Shown here piece by piece: positions 18,001 to 25,724 of a stretch of 64,000 bases of DNA. Source of the DNA: Verrucomicrobiota bacterium (lineage in GTDB: Bacteria > Verrucomicrobiota > Verrucomicrobiia > Limisphaerales > J093); the NCBI GenBank assembly GCA_016716505.1, contig JADJWF010000004.1:1-64000 (forward strand), read 5' to 3'. Under the pieces are notes generated by a model. The model had not been told where the DNA came from, did no database searches, and was given only the letters and a program-made list of their open reading frames with translations. How positions within the stretch are numbered: the first letter of the stretch is position 1; each line of letters starts with the position of its first letter. The position numbers and the translations under genes were made by a program.

Positions 18001-18228
18001 GCGCGCCACGAGCACGAACGGCCGGCCGGCGTACTGCGGCACCGCTTGCGCGCCCGGCGGCAGCCCCAGGGCAGCGGCCAGCGCCAGCCCCCAGAGCCAC
18101 GCCGACCGGGAGAGGCCGGGGTGGCGCGAAGCGGATCGCTGGTGGCTGGTCGAAACCGGCGGTGCAGGCGGGTGCGGGTTTGCGGGCGTGTGAAACTTCC
18201 CCGCGGGAAGCGTTTCCATAAGTTCCAT
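15070..18228 (-). CDS. Secreted protein with central tandem Ig domains flanked by duplicated propeller-like halves
   Basis: 1052 residues. A long N-terminus precedes a signal sequence (AWLWGLALAAALGLPPGAQAV). The start may be ATG 18228 or 18219. Residues about 50-435 contain repeated units such as GVYRVEAGALVAVADTATALPG and FLAGNALAVIAGN. A related set recurs after the middle (GIYRWNGAALEAIADTTTAIP, VVHAAGRTLFAINLSG), so the protein is an internal duplication. Between the halves lie two Ig-like domains, about 440-525 (PVIVSAPTNLTVAGG ending DSGYYDLVVTNAFG) and 526-615 (LIVSGPDSVTVEAG ending DAGRYRVTVSNAWG). The C-terminus (QWQPVPGTGEVEVPTGPG then FFRLRRD) is the tail module seen elsewhere in the window. 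No catalytic motif is evident; a surface or secreted binding role is likely. Confidence 0.85.
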   Translation of the reverse strand: MELMETLPAGKFHTPANPHPPAPPVSTSHQRSASRHPGLSRSAWLWGLALAAALGLPPGAQAVPQYAGRPFVLVARNKVTDPAAGFQITDFARAQVVGDAVVFVPLRSDFSPGGIFSGRGGPLTRIAGLGTSTPAGTLQSFHRGFARDTSGGTDFVFAAGPAQPDALLWTGGTNFTVRLAPGTVLPNSGGKAANFVGEPFLAGNALAVIAGNQTAAGADTFRGVYRVEAGALVAVADTATALPGLDVPDTFSSQVGFDGQALAFWAAKGPTGASQGMFVQPAAGQAVVLIARDGDAFPDGGTIKGFYSPPFVAEGAVYFFAYDAANVTRLLKYAGGALTMLTKDGALTAEKDALQGLGQFGLVVEGGKVFFPANTARGPGLYVLDGPALQTVIPPGLSGGLAGISPAAYVLQDVAGDTIALMAADTAGNRRLVANLARPAIPVIVSAPTNLTVAGGARVELQVSALGDAPLAFEWRWNSPTGVVVRATTDRLVIESAGALDSGYYDLVVTNAFGIASGSFLLNVEVPPLIVSGPDSVTVEAGESLRLQVSAVGGLPRAYYWEKDGTPLSDASSTSWQLARAAASATDAGRYRVTVSNAWGQVTSAEAVVTVTPAPPNPVVAGKRLMPVLDGSVPPPGLDVPLVVSSANAGLWGTRFVFAAQNALRQWLGVFVWDAGQWSRLLAPDAELPNGLGPAQGFSLVRTDAAESLVLLGLKAGVPVGIYRWNGAALEAIADTTTAIPEGGGATFANFLGEVVHAAGRTLFAINLSGKPALFLHDGTTLRRLIAPAQELPVVGSATANLTSLALDAGGEYLTSAATLRYEQEVLLRGQMNGGVTALLTKGDIIPDTERTVLRFRAAAANEGKFFAIVQSEAGAQNVLELAPDRPRRIASSGMDMVGEGILQGIEYLFLRAYDGRAWFTGRLTTPDGTVRHGLLAANASSLEPVFFATKLDARRISRMDLVGVDGDRILVSVFFEAGGQAFYANVGPVNDEPLVLQYARPAAGALRFTVPTGATLEAADVLGAQWQPVPGTGEVEVPTGPGTRFFRLRRD

Positions 18229-18424
18229 ACGTTGCCCCGATGATTGGGCCGACTGTGAACCTCAGAGCAAGCCGAAACGGTTCGGCACATGGGAAAGGCT
18301 GGGTAGATCGTGACCCCCCTGTGGTGAAGCTCAAGGTGTTGAGCGCCCGCCGCAAGGATGAGCTGCTGCGCCTCCTCCGGAGCAGGCACAGCAGCGGCGC
18401 GCAAAACCTGCCATCCTCCCGGCG

Positions 18425-19438
18425 TGCACAGCACCTACTTTGAACTTTACCGGATGCGCACTGATCGTCATTGGCTGCACCAGAAGCTCGCCGCCTTCGC
18501 CCGCAAGCACGGCCTCAAGGCCGCCGCCACGTCCCCGGCAAACCGTCCTCCTTGAGCGAACTCTCCCGCCACCCCAAGCGCTGCCCGCATCAAACCTCCG
18601 CCGCCCTGGAAGGCCTCATCGTCCGGCTCCGCAGGCAAACCGGCTTCGGCGCCCAACGCCTCCAGCACGAGTTCGCACTCCCCGTCAGTCACAACGCCAT
18701 CGCCCGCATCTTGCGCCAGCACCAACTGACCCGGCCGCGTAAAAAGAAACCCGCCACCAAAAACATCTCCGCCACGTCCAACGCCGCTGGCCGCTCTTCG
18801 GCCAGCTCTCCACCGACACCAAGTATTTGCAGGACATTCCCCATTACTGGCCGCAGATGACCCGCCTCCAACTGCCCCGCTTCCAATACACCGCCCGCGA
18901 GCCGGTCTCCGGCGCCTGCTTCACCGGCTACGCCGACGAACTGTCCAAGTCCTACGCCACCTTCCTGGCCGAACAGCTCTCCGTCCATCTGGCCGGTCAC
19001 GGCGTCGATCTCTCCCGCCTGACCTGGCAGACGGACAACGGCTGTGAGTTCCTCGAAAACCAGGACGAGCAAGGCCTGCCCGCCGCCGTCCGCGCCCTGA
19101 GTTCAAGCCATCGCTACATCCCGCCCAAGCGTTACACCTGGCAGAGTGATGTGGAAACCGTTCACCGCCTGGTCGAAGACGAGTTCTTTGATCGCGAAAC
19201 CTTCACCGGCCCGGCGGACTTCTGGCGCAAGGTCACCACCTACTGGCTTTACTTCAACCTCGTGCGCCCCAACCGGGCCAAGGAATGGCAAAGCCCCCTG
19301 CAAATCCTCCAAGCCCAAGCCCCGGCTCTCGCCGGGGCGGTGTTAAACTGGCGTCCCCTCAACCTCTCCAAACGCCACCACCTCTACTTGCCTTCCCCCC
19401 ACCACAGGGGTCACGATCTACCCGGCTTTCCCTCTTAA
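18425..19438 (+). pseudogene. Decayed DDE transposase (integrase-core type)
   Basis: Three reading frames together make one transposase. The N-terminal part (TYFELYRMRTDRHWLHQKLAAFARKHGLKAAA, in outline) breaks near 18530 with loss of the helix-turn-helix. A middle part (TSAALEGLIVRLRRQTGFGAQRL to TRPRKKKPATK) shifts frame in an A-rich stretch near 18760. The catalytic core follows: LSTDTKYLQDIPHYW (first Asp), WQTDNGCEFLE (second Asp) and SDVETVHRLVEDEFF (Glu), ending at 19438. All three catalytic acids survive, so decay is recent, but at least two lesions prevent a full product. I see no clear terminal inverted repeats; hairpins at 19455-19509 may mark the right end. Confidence 0.78.
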
Positions 19439-19454
19439 TGGTATCGGACTGTAC

Positions 19455-19509
19455 GTCGCCGACCAGTGTCGGCGACTACGGCTACCCAACCGTTGCGGCT
19501 TGGTTGGGT
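19455..19509 (-). terminator. Two hairpins after the giant-protein operon
   Basis: GTCGCCGAC (19455-19463) pairs with GTCGGCGAC (19468-19476) around a 4-base loop. ACCCAACC (19484-19491) pairs with GGTTGGGT (19502-19509). They lie just beyond the stop of the glycine-rich gene (19515), so they could end that operon. No T run follows, so they may instead belong to the transposase remnant's end. Confidence 0.4.
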
Positions 19510-19514
19510 GGCGC

Positions 19515-20729
19515 TCATCGCGTCCAGGCCTGAATGGTCACCAGATTGTTCACCGGAAGAGTGATCGGCACAACGAGCGTGGCCGGGTTCTGGCCGGCCG
19601 TGTTGACGAGGTTGGTCTCGATGATTGTGCGCGGGCCGCTGTCGGGTGTGAGCACGAGCTGCACACGCACGTCGGCGTTGAAGTCCTGGGCGCGCAGCGT
19701 CACGGTGCGGTTGGTGTCGGAACCGAAGGGCAACTGGATGCGGACGGTGTTGCCGGTGCCCGGCGGAATGTCGGTGCCAGCGGCGTTCACGATGTCCAAA
19801 CGGGGAACCACGGGCGGCTCGACGAACATGTTTGCGCCCACCGTGGTGAGGTCCCTCGGCTGGAAGTCGAGCTGCAGCGAGGTCTTGTCGAGGCAGTCAA
19901 CCCGGATGCGTCCATCGCCGCCGCCGCTGGAGCCGCCTCTGGCCCGGACCGTGCCCTGCCCTTCGACTCGGGGCGCGAGCAGGCGGACGGCGCCGCCGCT
20001 GCCGGCGTTATGGGAACTGCCCTGCCAGGAGCCACCGTCGGCCAGGACGCGGCCACCGCTGTTGACCATGATGCGGGTGTTCGAGGCGATGAGGATGGCC
20101 CCGCCACCGCCGCCGCCGCCGGAGCCGGGCAAGCCAGTGTCACCGCCCCCACCGGAACCGCCGATCAGCGGAATCAGCAGCGGACTGCCGTACGATTGGC
20201 CCTTGAAGTTTGAATCTGCACCGCCCCCGGGCCGGCCGTAGCCGCCGCCGCCAGCGGAGGCACCGTGACCGCCTCGCTCGCCCCCGCCGCCGGCCCCAGG
20301 GCCGTAACCGTCACCAGGCGGCAACTCCGGGCCGAAGCCGGGCTTGCCGCCGTCGAAGCCGCCCGGGCCGCCGGCGCCGCCGATTGGCGGGTTGCCGGGC
20401 GCCTGCCGGCCCGACACGTCCACGGTGCCGTTGATCACCACATCGCCCTGGGCAAGCAGGTAAACGGGCGTGTTCAGGGCGTTGCGATTGAACCGCAGCG
20501 TGCGGCCGGCGGCGACGTTCACCGTGGTGTAGTGGAGCCGGCCGTCCGGTGGCAGGTCCACGGTCACGTCGGCGTCGGTCACGTTGAGCGCGCCGAGCGA
20601 GCCGTTGCTGCCGCAGTCGAAGTTCTGGCCCCGGGCGGGGACCAGCGAGAAAACGGCCAGCAGAGTGGCCGCGAGCACTTGAGTTGGGGTTTTCATGGTT
20701 TTTGTAAAATCGGGGGTTCGAACGTTCAT
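19515..20729 (-). CDS. Secreted glycine-rich protein
   Basis: 404 residues. Two starts are possible. ATG 20729 overlaps the upstream stop as ATGA, a classic coupling arrangement. ATG 20696 (MKTPTQVLAATLLAVFSLVPARG) gives a tidier signal peptide. After FDCGSNGSLGALNVT the protein has a strand-rich part (LHYTTVNVAAGRTLRFNRN, VYLLAQGDVVINGTVDVSG). A region of about residues 105-225 is dominated by glycine (GGAGGPGGFDGG and similar). RIMVNSGGRVLADGGSW and GSGGAVRLLAPRVEG follow, and a beta-rich end. The order of polar strands and glycine loops resembles secreted right-handed beta-helix or adhesin-like proteins with a glycine-rich stretch. Function is not known. It is the last gene of the operon encoding the giant proteins. 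Confidence 0.8.
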   Translation of the reverse strand: MNVRTPDFTKTMKTPTQVLAATLLAVFSLVPARGQNFDCGSNGSLGALNVTDADVTVDLPPDGRLHYTTVNVAAGRTLRFNRNALNTPVYLLAQGDVVINGTVDVSGRQAPGNPPIGGAGGPGGFDGGKPGFGPELPPGDGYGPGAGGGGERGGHGASAGGGGYGRPGGGADSNFKGQSYGSPLLIPLIGGSGGGGDTGLPGSGGGGGGGAILIASNTRIMVNSGGRVLADGGSWQGSSHNAGSGGAVRLLAPRVEGQGTVRARGGSSGGGDGRIRVDCLDKTSLQLDFQPRDLTTVGANMFVEPPVVPRLDIVNAAGTDIPPGTGNTVRIQLPFGSDTNRTVTLRAQDFNADVRVQLVLTPDSGPRTIIETNLVNTAGQNPATLVVPITLPVNNLVTIQAWTR

Positions 20730-23700
20730 TGGGGTTGAATCACCACTTCCAACGGCGGCCGGGCCAGCACGGGGCCAAAGGCGTCGTCCGCGTTGAAACC
20801 AGCGGCGGGCAAAACCAGTTCCACCGGCGGCTGCGCCAGCGTCGGCCCGAAAGCCGCGCCCGGACCCGGCACTGCGGCCGGCAGCAGGAGTTCTACCAGT
20901 GGCTGGGCCAGCGTCGGCCCGAGGGCCATGCCCGGCCCCGTCGCCGCAGCGGGGAGGATGACCTCGACGGGCGGCTGCGCGAAGGTGGGGCCGAAGCTCT
21001 TGACGGCGCTGAAATCAGCGGCGGGCAGAAGTACCTCGGCCAGCGGCTGGGCGAGGGTGGGGCCGAAACGGCTGGCCTGCCCAAACACGGCAGCGGGCAC
21101 GAGTATCTCCGCCGACGGTTGCGCCAACACTCCCAAGACCGGCTTGGAAAGCGGATCCAGCGGGTTGCTGTGGACGGTGACTTCGGCCTCGTCGGGCCAA
21201 CCATCGCCGTCGGTGTCAGCGGTGGCGGGGTCGGTCCCCAGCGACAGTTCGCGGCGGTTGGTGAGACCGTCGCGGTCCAGGTCCTCATCGCCGTCGCCGA
21301 CGCCGTCCCCGTCGGAATCGCGCTGCCGCGGGTCCAGTCCGATGACGATCTCAAAAGCGCTACCCAGGCCGTCGCCATCCGGGTCCTCGAGGCCGTCCGG
21401 TACGCCATTGCCGTTGGTGTCCGGTCGGGTGGGGTCGGTGCCCAGCAGGCGTTCCACGTCGTCCGGCAGGCCGTCGCCATCCGAATCCAGCCCTGCATTG
21501 AACAGCAGGAACTCACTGACGAAGGGAGCGGCCAGGGGCAGTCCGGCGCGGTCGGTCAACCCTTGGGTGAGCAGCAGCCGGTAGCGGCCCGGCGCCAGGG
21601 ACGACCCGGGCAGGAGCTGGAGGAGGTTGAGGTCGAAGTTGAACGCCTTGCCCGGGAGCGGGACGACGCTGTCATCGGCCGTGTCAAGCAAACCATCCGG
21701 CCCCGCGGCGAGCAGGCGGAGGTTTGCATCGGTCAACGTGGCCAAGGCCAACGGCTCGCTGAACTGCACCGAGAGCGCGCCGAGTTCCGCCAGGAGCGCG
21801 CCGTGGGCCGGGAAGGACCCGCGCACCTGCGGCGGGGTGGCGTCAGGCACCAAGAGCACTTCCACTTCGGGCGAGACGGTGGTGTTACCGGCGAGGTCGG
21901 TGGCTCTGACCTGGAGCACCAAGCGGGCGCCCACTGTGCTCGGGGCGAAGAACCGATGCTCAAAGGGATAGTTGCCATCCAGGGCCACCTTCAGCCCGTC
22001 CACCACGAACTCGACGTTGCGCACGCCGACGTCATCGGTCGCCTCCACCGCCAGCACCATCAAGCTTCCGGCTTCGGCGACGCCGTTGGTGGGCGTGGTG
22101 AGCTGGAAGTTCGGACGCAAGCGAATCTCCGGCGGCTGTCTCCCCGTGTCGGGCGGCAGGAAGTTGACCACCTGCAGTCCGGCGGTGCCGTCGGCCACGT
22201 ACGCCAGACCGTTGTAGAGGGTGAGCGCGTGCGCCACGCCCGGCGTGGGCAGGACGGTGAGAACGCCAGTGGTGTTGGCCGGATCCCGGAGGTCGTAGAG
22301 CCAGACGTCATGCGTGCCGTCCGGCCGCGGGTTGACGCCCACCGCGGCAACGCCCAATCCCGAGTCGGCCGCCACGATTTGCTTGAAGGAATTGGGGCCG
22401 GCGTCGCGCGCGGTACCGACCCGGTCCAGTTGGCCGTCGGGGCCAATGACGAAGCGGTCAAATCCGGGGTAGGACGTCACCAGCACTTCATCGAGGCCGG
22501 CGAACACCCGGCGACGGCGGGTGATGCCCTCGGGGATAAGGGACACCGGCTCCCGGTCCAGCACCTCGAGCCCGTCGGGGGCGATGCGACAGCTCAGCAG
22601 TTCGGAGCCGGTGACGGCGAAGAGCCAGTCGCCGCGCACGGCGAGGTCGCTCACCACGCCGACCACTTGCAATCCGCCGCGGACCGTTCCGGCCGGCAGT
22701 TCCACGACCTCGATCCGGCTCAGGTCCGTGCCGGCGAAGGCCAGCGGGCCAGCCGCCGCGATGGCCTGCACCGTGCCGAGCGGCAGGATGCGCTCGACGA
22801 AGGGTGCGTTGCGGTTGGCCACGTTGATCAGGGCCAGCCCCGCCGACTCCACGGCCGCCAGCACGTGCTGCTCGCCCACGGCTACCGCGCGCACCGGACC
22901 GGGCAGGGCGATTGTCGCCAGTTGCACCGGGCCGGCCCCGGTCCCGACCTCGAAGAGCGCCACGCCAGCCGTGCTGTCGGCCACGGCCAACAGGCCGTTG
23001 CGGGCGGCGACATCCACGGCTAAGCCCGGTGTATCCGCCGTGGCCACCACGCCCGTCGTGGCCGGCTGCCCGCCCAGCGGGTCTCCGCCCGTGCGGACTT
23101 CGGCGCCGTCCTTCACGCCGTCGCCGTCGGTATCGGGGTTGTTCAGGTCCGTTCCCAGGACAAACTCGCCCTGGTCACTCAGCCCGTCGAAATCGCCGTC
23201 GTAGGTGTAGGGCTTGCGGATGAAAACGGGCGGGATACGGGTGACGCTACCCGCCGGGCCGGTTTGGAACTCGACCCAGCCATCGTGCAGCGTCTCTTCC
23301 TGGATCAGCAGCAGGGTATAGGTGCGGTTCGGGCGCAGCAGCACCTGCTCCAGCGCCACGCCCTGAGGACCGGTGCGGCCCCGCAGCACCACCTCACCGG
23401 TTTCCGAATCGGCGACGGCGAAGCGGTGGACACGCCGCTGGAAAACCACCCGCCCCGGCGGCCGAGGCGAACCGTTTGGTGTCGGGGCGCCTCCGGCCAG
23501 GGCGATTTGGCGCCGGCGGGCCACGGAGGTGGGGCCGCCCGCGGGAAACGGGGCACCGCCGCCATCACCACCCGGTTCACACCCCGGCTGTTCGTCGCAG
23601 AGGCAGCCTTCGGACTGGCCATCCTCGTAGGCGCTGTCGCCGTGATTCGCCACCAGGTCGTAATACAGCTCCGCATTCAACTGGCACTCAAACCGCTGAC

Positions 23701-25126
23701 GTGGGTCGGCGATGCATTCGCACGCCGCCAACAGGTCCCGGAGGAACTGGTCGTCCACGTCTTTCTTGCTTCGCCCGCAGGTGTAGTAACCGGCGTCATG
23801 AGCGTCGCAGGCTGGCTTGAACGAGGCGCACGGAATACCGGAGGGATTGTTGCGGAACGATTCCAATAGGTTTTCCAACCAATCCGGGGCGCTTTGCGGC
23901 CCACAGCCGTTGGTCGGCGGCGGAGCCGGGTTTTGCTGGCATACCGACTGTCCGCCGGAGCCGCTGCCGGGTGGGCACGGTGGCGGCTCATCCGGCGGTG
24001 GACTGCCGCCGATCGGCCCACCTTCGGCCCCGGCCACCGGCGAGAAGCCGTGCCAGCCGGGCTGACGCACGCCGGTGCCCGGATCGGTTTCCACAAACAG
24101 CCCGTCGGCGGTGACGGTCGCCGGTCCGGACACCTCCCACTTCCCGGTGTCATGGTTGAAGCTCACCAGGGCGGTCTTGGCCCCCGGCGGCAGGCGCTCG
24201 CTCGTGCCCGGCAGCGGCAGGTTGGGGAAACGCACCGGCACGGGCCGGTCGAAGTTCATCGGGCCATCGGTCTGGATGGTGATGACCAGCGGCATTTCCA
24301 GCCCCGACGGCAGCGGTTCTGGCAGCCGGTCCGGCGGCACCGGCGCAATCCCCACCCGGCCGCCACGACGACCGTCTTCGCTGTAAAGCGCGTTGGCCGG
24401 AACCAAGAGGCTCACGCCGGTCAGCTCCGGATATTGCGTCAGCACGTCGGGCGCGAAGCCGATGCGGGTGTCTTCGGTCAGGCTCACCGGCTGAAGCGTG
24501 CCGGCGGGCACGAGCGGCAGGTAGATTGCCCCGCCGGGCACCACGTTGTCCGCGCGGCCGCCCACCGCCTCCCATGCCTTGCCGATGAACGGGTAGTAAG
24601 CCCCGGAAGGCCACTGGCTCAGCGGCGAAGTGCGGCCGTCCACGTGAACGAAGAACCGGCCTGCGGGACAGTTCGCGAGTGTGAAGCGCCCCTCGGCGTC
24701 CGTCACCGTGCGCAACGTCTCCTCCGCACCGTCCACCGTGATGGTGACGCCCGGCAGGGGCAGGTTGGTCGAGCCGTCCGGCCGTGGCGGCACCGGCTCG
24801 GAGGCGTAAACCACGCCCGAGATCGCGGTGCGGGTCACGGGCGTGGCGCTGTAGGTGTCATATTGAAAGCGATGCACGCCGCCGGGCTGGCCGTCGCCGT
24901 CGGCATCCACCGGGCGGCCGTCGGCGCCCGGCACGGCGCCGGCGTCGAACTCCACCGTCACGCGCGTGGCGCCGGGGATCGGTTCGAGGAAGAACAGCGT
25001 GGCCTTGCGCCGGTCGGCGCTGAGTTCGACGCGGCTGAGGAACTGCCGCGCGCCAAAGCCGGCGTGGAAATTGGTCGTGGTGACGGTGGCCTCCGCCGCC
25101 AGCGGCCCGGAAAAATACACCACCAC
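20726..25126 (-). CDS. Giant modular secreted protein, copy 2: phospholipase-A2-like central module (N-terminal frame displaced)
   Basis: 1466 codons remain open; the N-terminal 170 or so lie upstream in another frame (25127-25635). Order: SbsA-like Ig domain (VVYFSGPLAAEATVTT); carboxypeptidase-regulatory-like domain (SGVVYASEPVPP to FFVHVDGRT); a conserved domain ending FVETDPGTGVRQPGWHGFSP; then a Cys-rich module with ACDAHDAGYYTCG (plus 23773-23815), KKDVDDQFLRDLLAACE and further Cys. This matches the His-Asp and Asp-x-x-Phe pattern of prokaryotic phospholipase A2. Next come calcium-type repeats, an LVIVD-like beta-propeller, Ig-like domains, a long thrombospondin-type-3 block (LDSDGDGLPDDVERLL onward), and five and a half 24-residue C-terminal repeats. 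Lipid hydrolysis outside the cell is an inference; the HD motif is seen directly. Confidence 0.78.
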   Translation of the reverse strand: MVVYFSGPLAAEATVTTTNFHAGFGARQFLSRVELSADRRKATLFFLEPIPGATRVTVEFDAGAVPGADGRPVDADGDGQPGGVHRFQYDTYSATPVTRTAISGVVYASEPVPPRPDGSTNLPLPGVTITVDGAEETLRTVTDAEGRFTLANCPAGRFFVHVDGRTSPLSQWPSGAYYPFIGKAWEAVGGRADNVVPGGAIYLPLVPAGTLQPVSLTEDTRIGFAPDVLTQYPELTGVSLLVPANALYSEDGRRGGRVGIAPVPPDRLPEPLPSGLEMPLVITIQTDGPMNFDRPVPVRFPNLPLPGTSERLPPGAKTALVSFNHDTGKWEVSGPATVTADGLFVETDPGTGVRQPGWHGFSPVAGAEGGPIGGSPPPDEPPPCPPGSGSGGQSVCQQNPAPPPTNGCGPQSAPDWLENLLESFRNNPSGIPCASFKPACDAHDAGYYTCGRSKKDVDDQFLRDLLAACECIADPRQRFECQLNAELYYDLVANHGDSAYEDGQSEGCLCDEQPGCEPGGDGGGAPFPAGGPTSVARRRQIALAGGAPTPNGSPRPPGRVVFQRRVHRFAVADSETGEVVLRGRTGPQGVALEQVLLRPNRTYTLLLIQEETLHDGWVEFQTGPAGSVTRIPPVFIRKPYTYDGDFDGLSDQGEFVLGTDLNNPDTDGDGVKDGAEVRTGGDPLGGQPATTGVVATADTPGLAVDVAARNGLLAVADSTAGVALFEVGTGAGPVQLATIALPGPVRAVAVGEQHVLAAVESAGLALINVANRNAPFVERILPLGTVQAIAAAGPLAFAGTDLSRIEVVELPAGTVRGGLQVVGVVSDLAVRGDWLFAVTGSELLSCRIAPDGLEVLDREPVSLIPEGITRRRRVFAGLDEVLVTSYPGFDRFVIGPDGQLDRVGTARDAGPNSFKQIVAADSGLGVAAVGVNPRPDGTHDVWLYDLRDPANTTGVLTVLPTPGVAHALTLYNGLAYVADGTAGLQVVNFLPPDTGRQPPEIRLRPNFQLTTPTNGVAEAGSLMVLAVEATDDVGVRNVEFVVDGLKVALDGNYPFEHRFFAPSTVGARLVLQVRATDLAGNTTVSPEVEVLLVPDATPPQVRGSFPAHGALLAELGALSVQFSEPLALATLTDANLRLLAAGPDGLLDTADDSVVPLPGKAFNFDLNLLQLLPGSSLAPGRYRLLLTQGLTDRAGLPLAAPFVSEFLLFNAGLDSDGDGLPDDVERLLGTDPTRPDTNGNGVPDGLEDPDGDGLGSAFEIVIGLDPRQRDSDGDGVGDGDEDLDRDGLTNRRELSLGTDPATADTDGDGWPDEAEVTVHSNPLDPLSKPVLGVLAQPSAEILVPAAVFGQASRFGPTLAQPLAEVLLPAADFSAVKSFGPTFAQPPVEVILPAAATGPGMALGPTLAQPLVELLLPAAVPGPGAAFGPTLAQPPVELVLPAAGFNADDAFGPVLARPPLEVVIQPQ
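20729..21130 (-). repeat. Tandem 24-residue C-terminal repeats in copy 2
   Basis: Five full units plus a partial sixth, each reading LAQPxxExxLPAA, then about seven variable residues, then FGPT. The fixed 24-residue period and strand-like alternation suggest a rod or anchoring element. The paralogs at 25.7 and 32.1 kb lack it. Confidence 0.85.
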
Positions 25127-25577
25127 CTGCGATTTACCGACACGCCGGACTCGCCGGGCGTGGGCGACGTGCCGGTGATGGTCGTCAGCGGGGTGGGAGT
25201 GATCGAATCGAGGTATTCCTGGAGCGCCGTCCGACCGTTGCCGTCAGGGTCCTGGCCGGCGTCGGCGGCGTTCAGCGCGTCCAGCGGTGGATGCTCCAGT
25301 TCGTAAACATCGGGTATCCCGTCGGCATCGGTGTCCAGCGCGGCGGCGCGGGGGAGCTGCTGGACGCGGAAGAAGCCGGCTTGCGCCGGCGCGGCCACGC
25401 TCAACGGCCCGGACAGGCCAATGGCCACCGGCGTGTGGATGGCGGTGACGGCGTCGCCGTGCAACAGGCGGTAGTAGCTGGCGGCGTCGGCGGGGAAGTG
25501 CAACTCGAGCCGGTTGCCCGCGCCCAAGCGGACCTCCTCGATGCGGAAGTCGGCGGCGAGAGCCACGCTGAGGGTGG
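24630..25577. repeat. 948-bp direct repeat, second copy (partner 11636-12581)
   Basis: Same orientation as, and nearly identical to, 11636-12581. This copy keeps two bases (AC near 25168) that the other lacks, which accounts for the length difference. Confidence 0.85.
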
Positions 25578-25635
25578 CTAGATACATTGAAACAAGGGTG
25601 CCTACCAAACGGCGCGAGTGGGGACAGATTTCCAT
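25127..25635 (-). pseudogene. N-terminal part of copy 2, separated by a frameshift
   Basis: ATG 25635 (MEICPHSRRLVG) or ATG 25587 (MYLATLSVALAADF) begins the secreted N-terminus. The shared cassette follows (FRIEEVRLGAGNRLELHF, SYYRLLHGDAVTAIHTP, FFRVQQLPRAA), with one calcium-type repeat and GTSPTPGESGVSVNR. After that, near 25131-25135, the frame is lost and the correct continuation (VVVYFSGPLAAEA) is in the neighbouring frame, the 1466-codon ORF. There is no homopolymer at the break. The same break is present in copy 1, so it predates that duplication or was copied by conversion. Whether a full protein is made depends on whether the shift is real. Confidence 0.72.
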
Positions 25636-25724
25636 AGCCCTACAGGAGTCGGCCCGGCGGGACAGCGATTTGCCGTGCGTTGGCTTTGAGGATGTGATTC
25701 TTCATCGAGAAAACGACCTTGTCT

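Noticed and set aside
19455..19509. Attachment site or integrase target at the operon end
   Set aside because: Only two simple hairpins are present; there is no integrase, no tRNA and no direct repeat partner.
20729..23023. A 764-codon plus-strand open frame and similar long antisense frames at 26-30 kb, 33-35 kb and 43-45 kb
   Set aside because: Mirror frames of the giant secreted proteins and the sugar operon; no family match and no initiation context.
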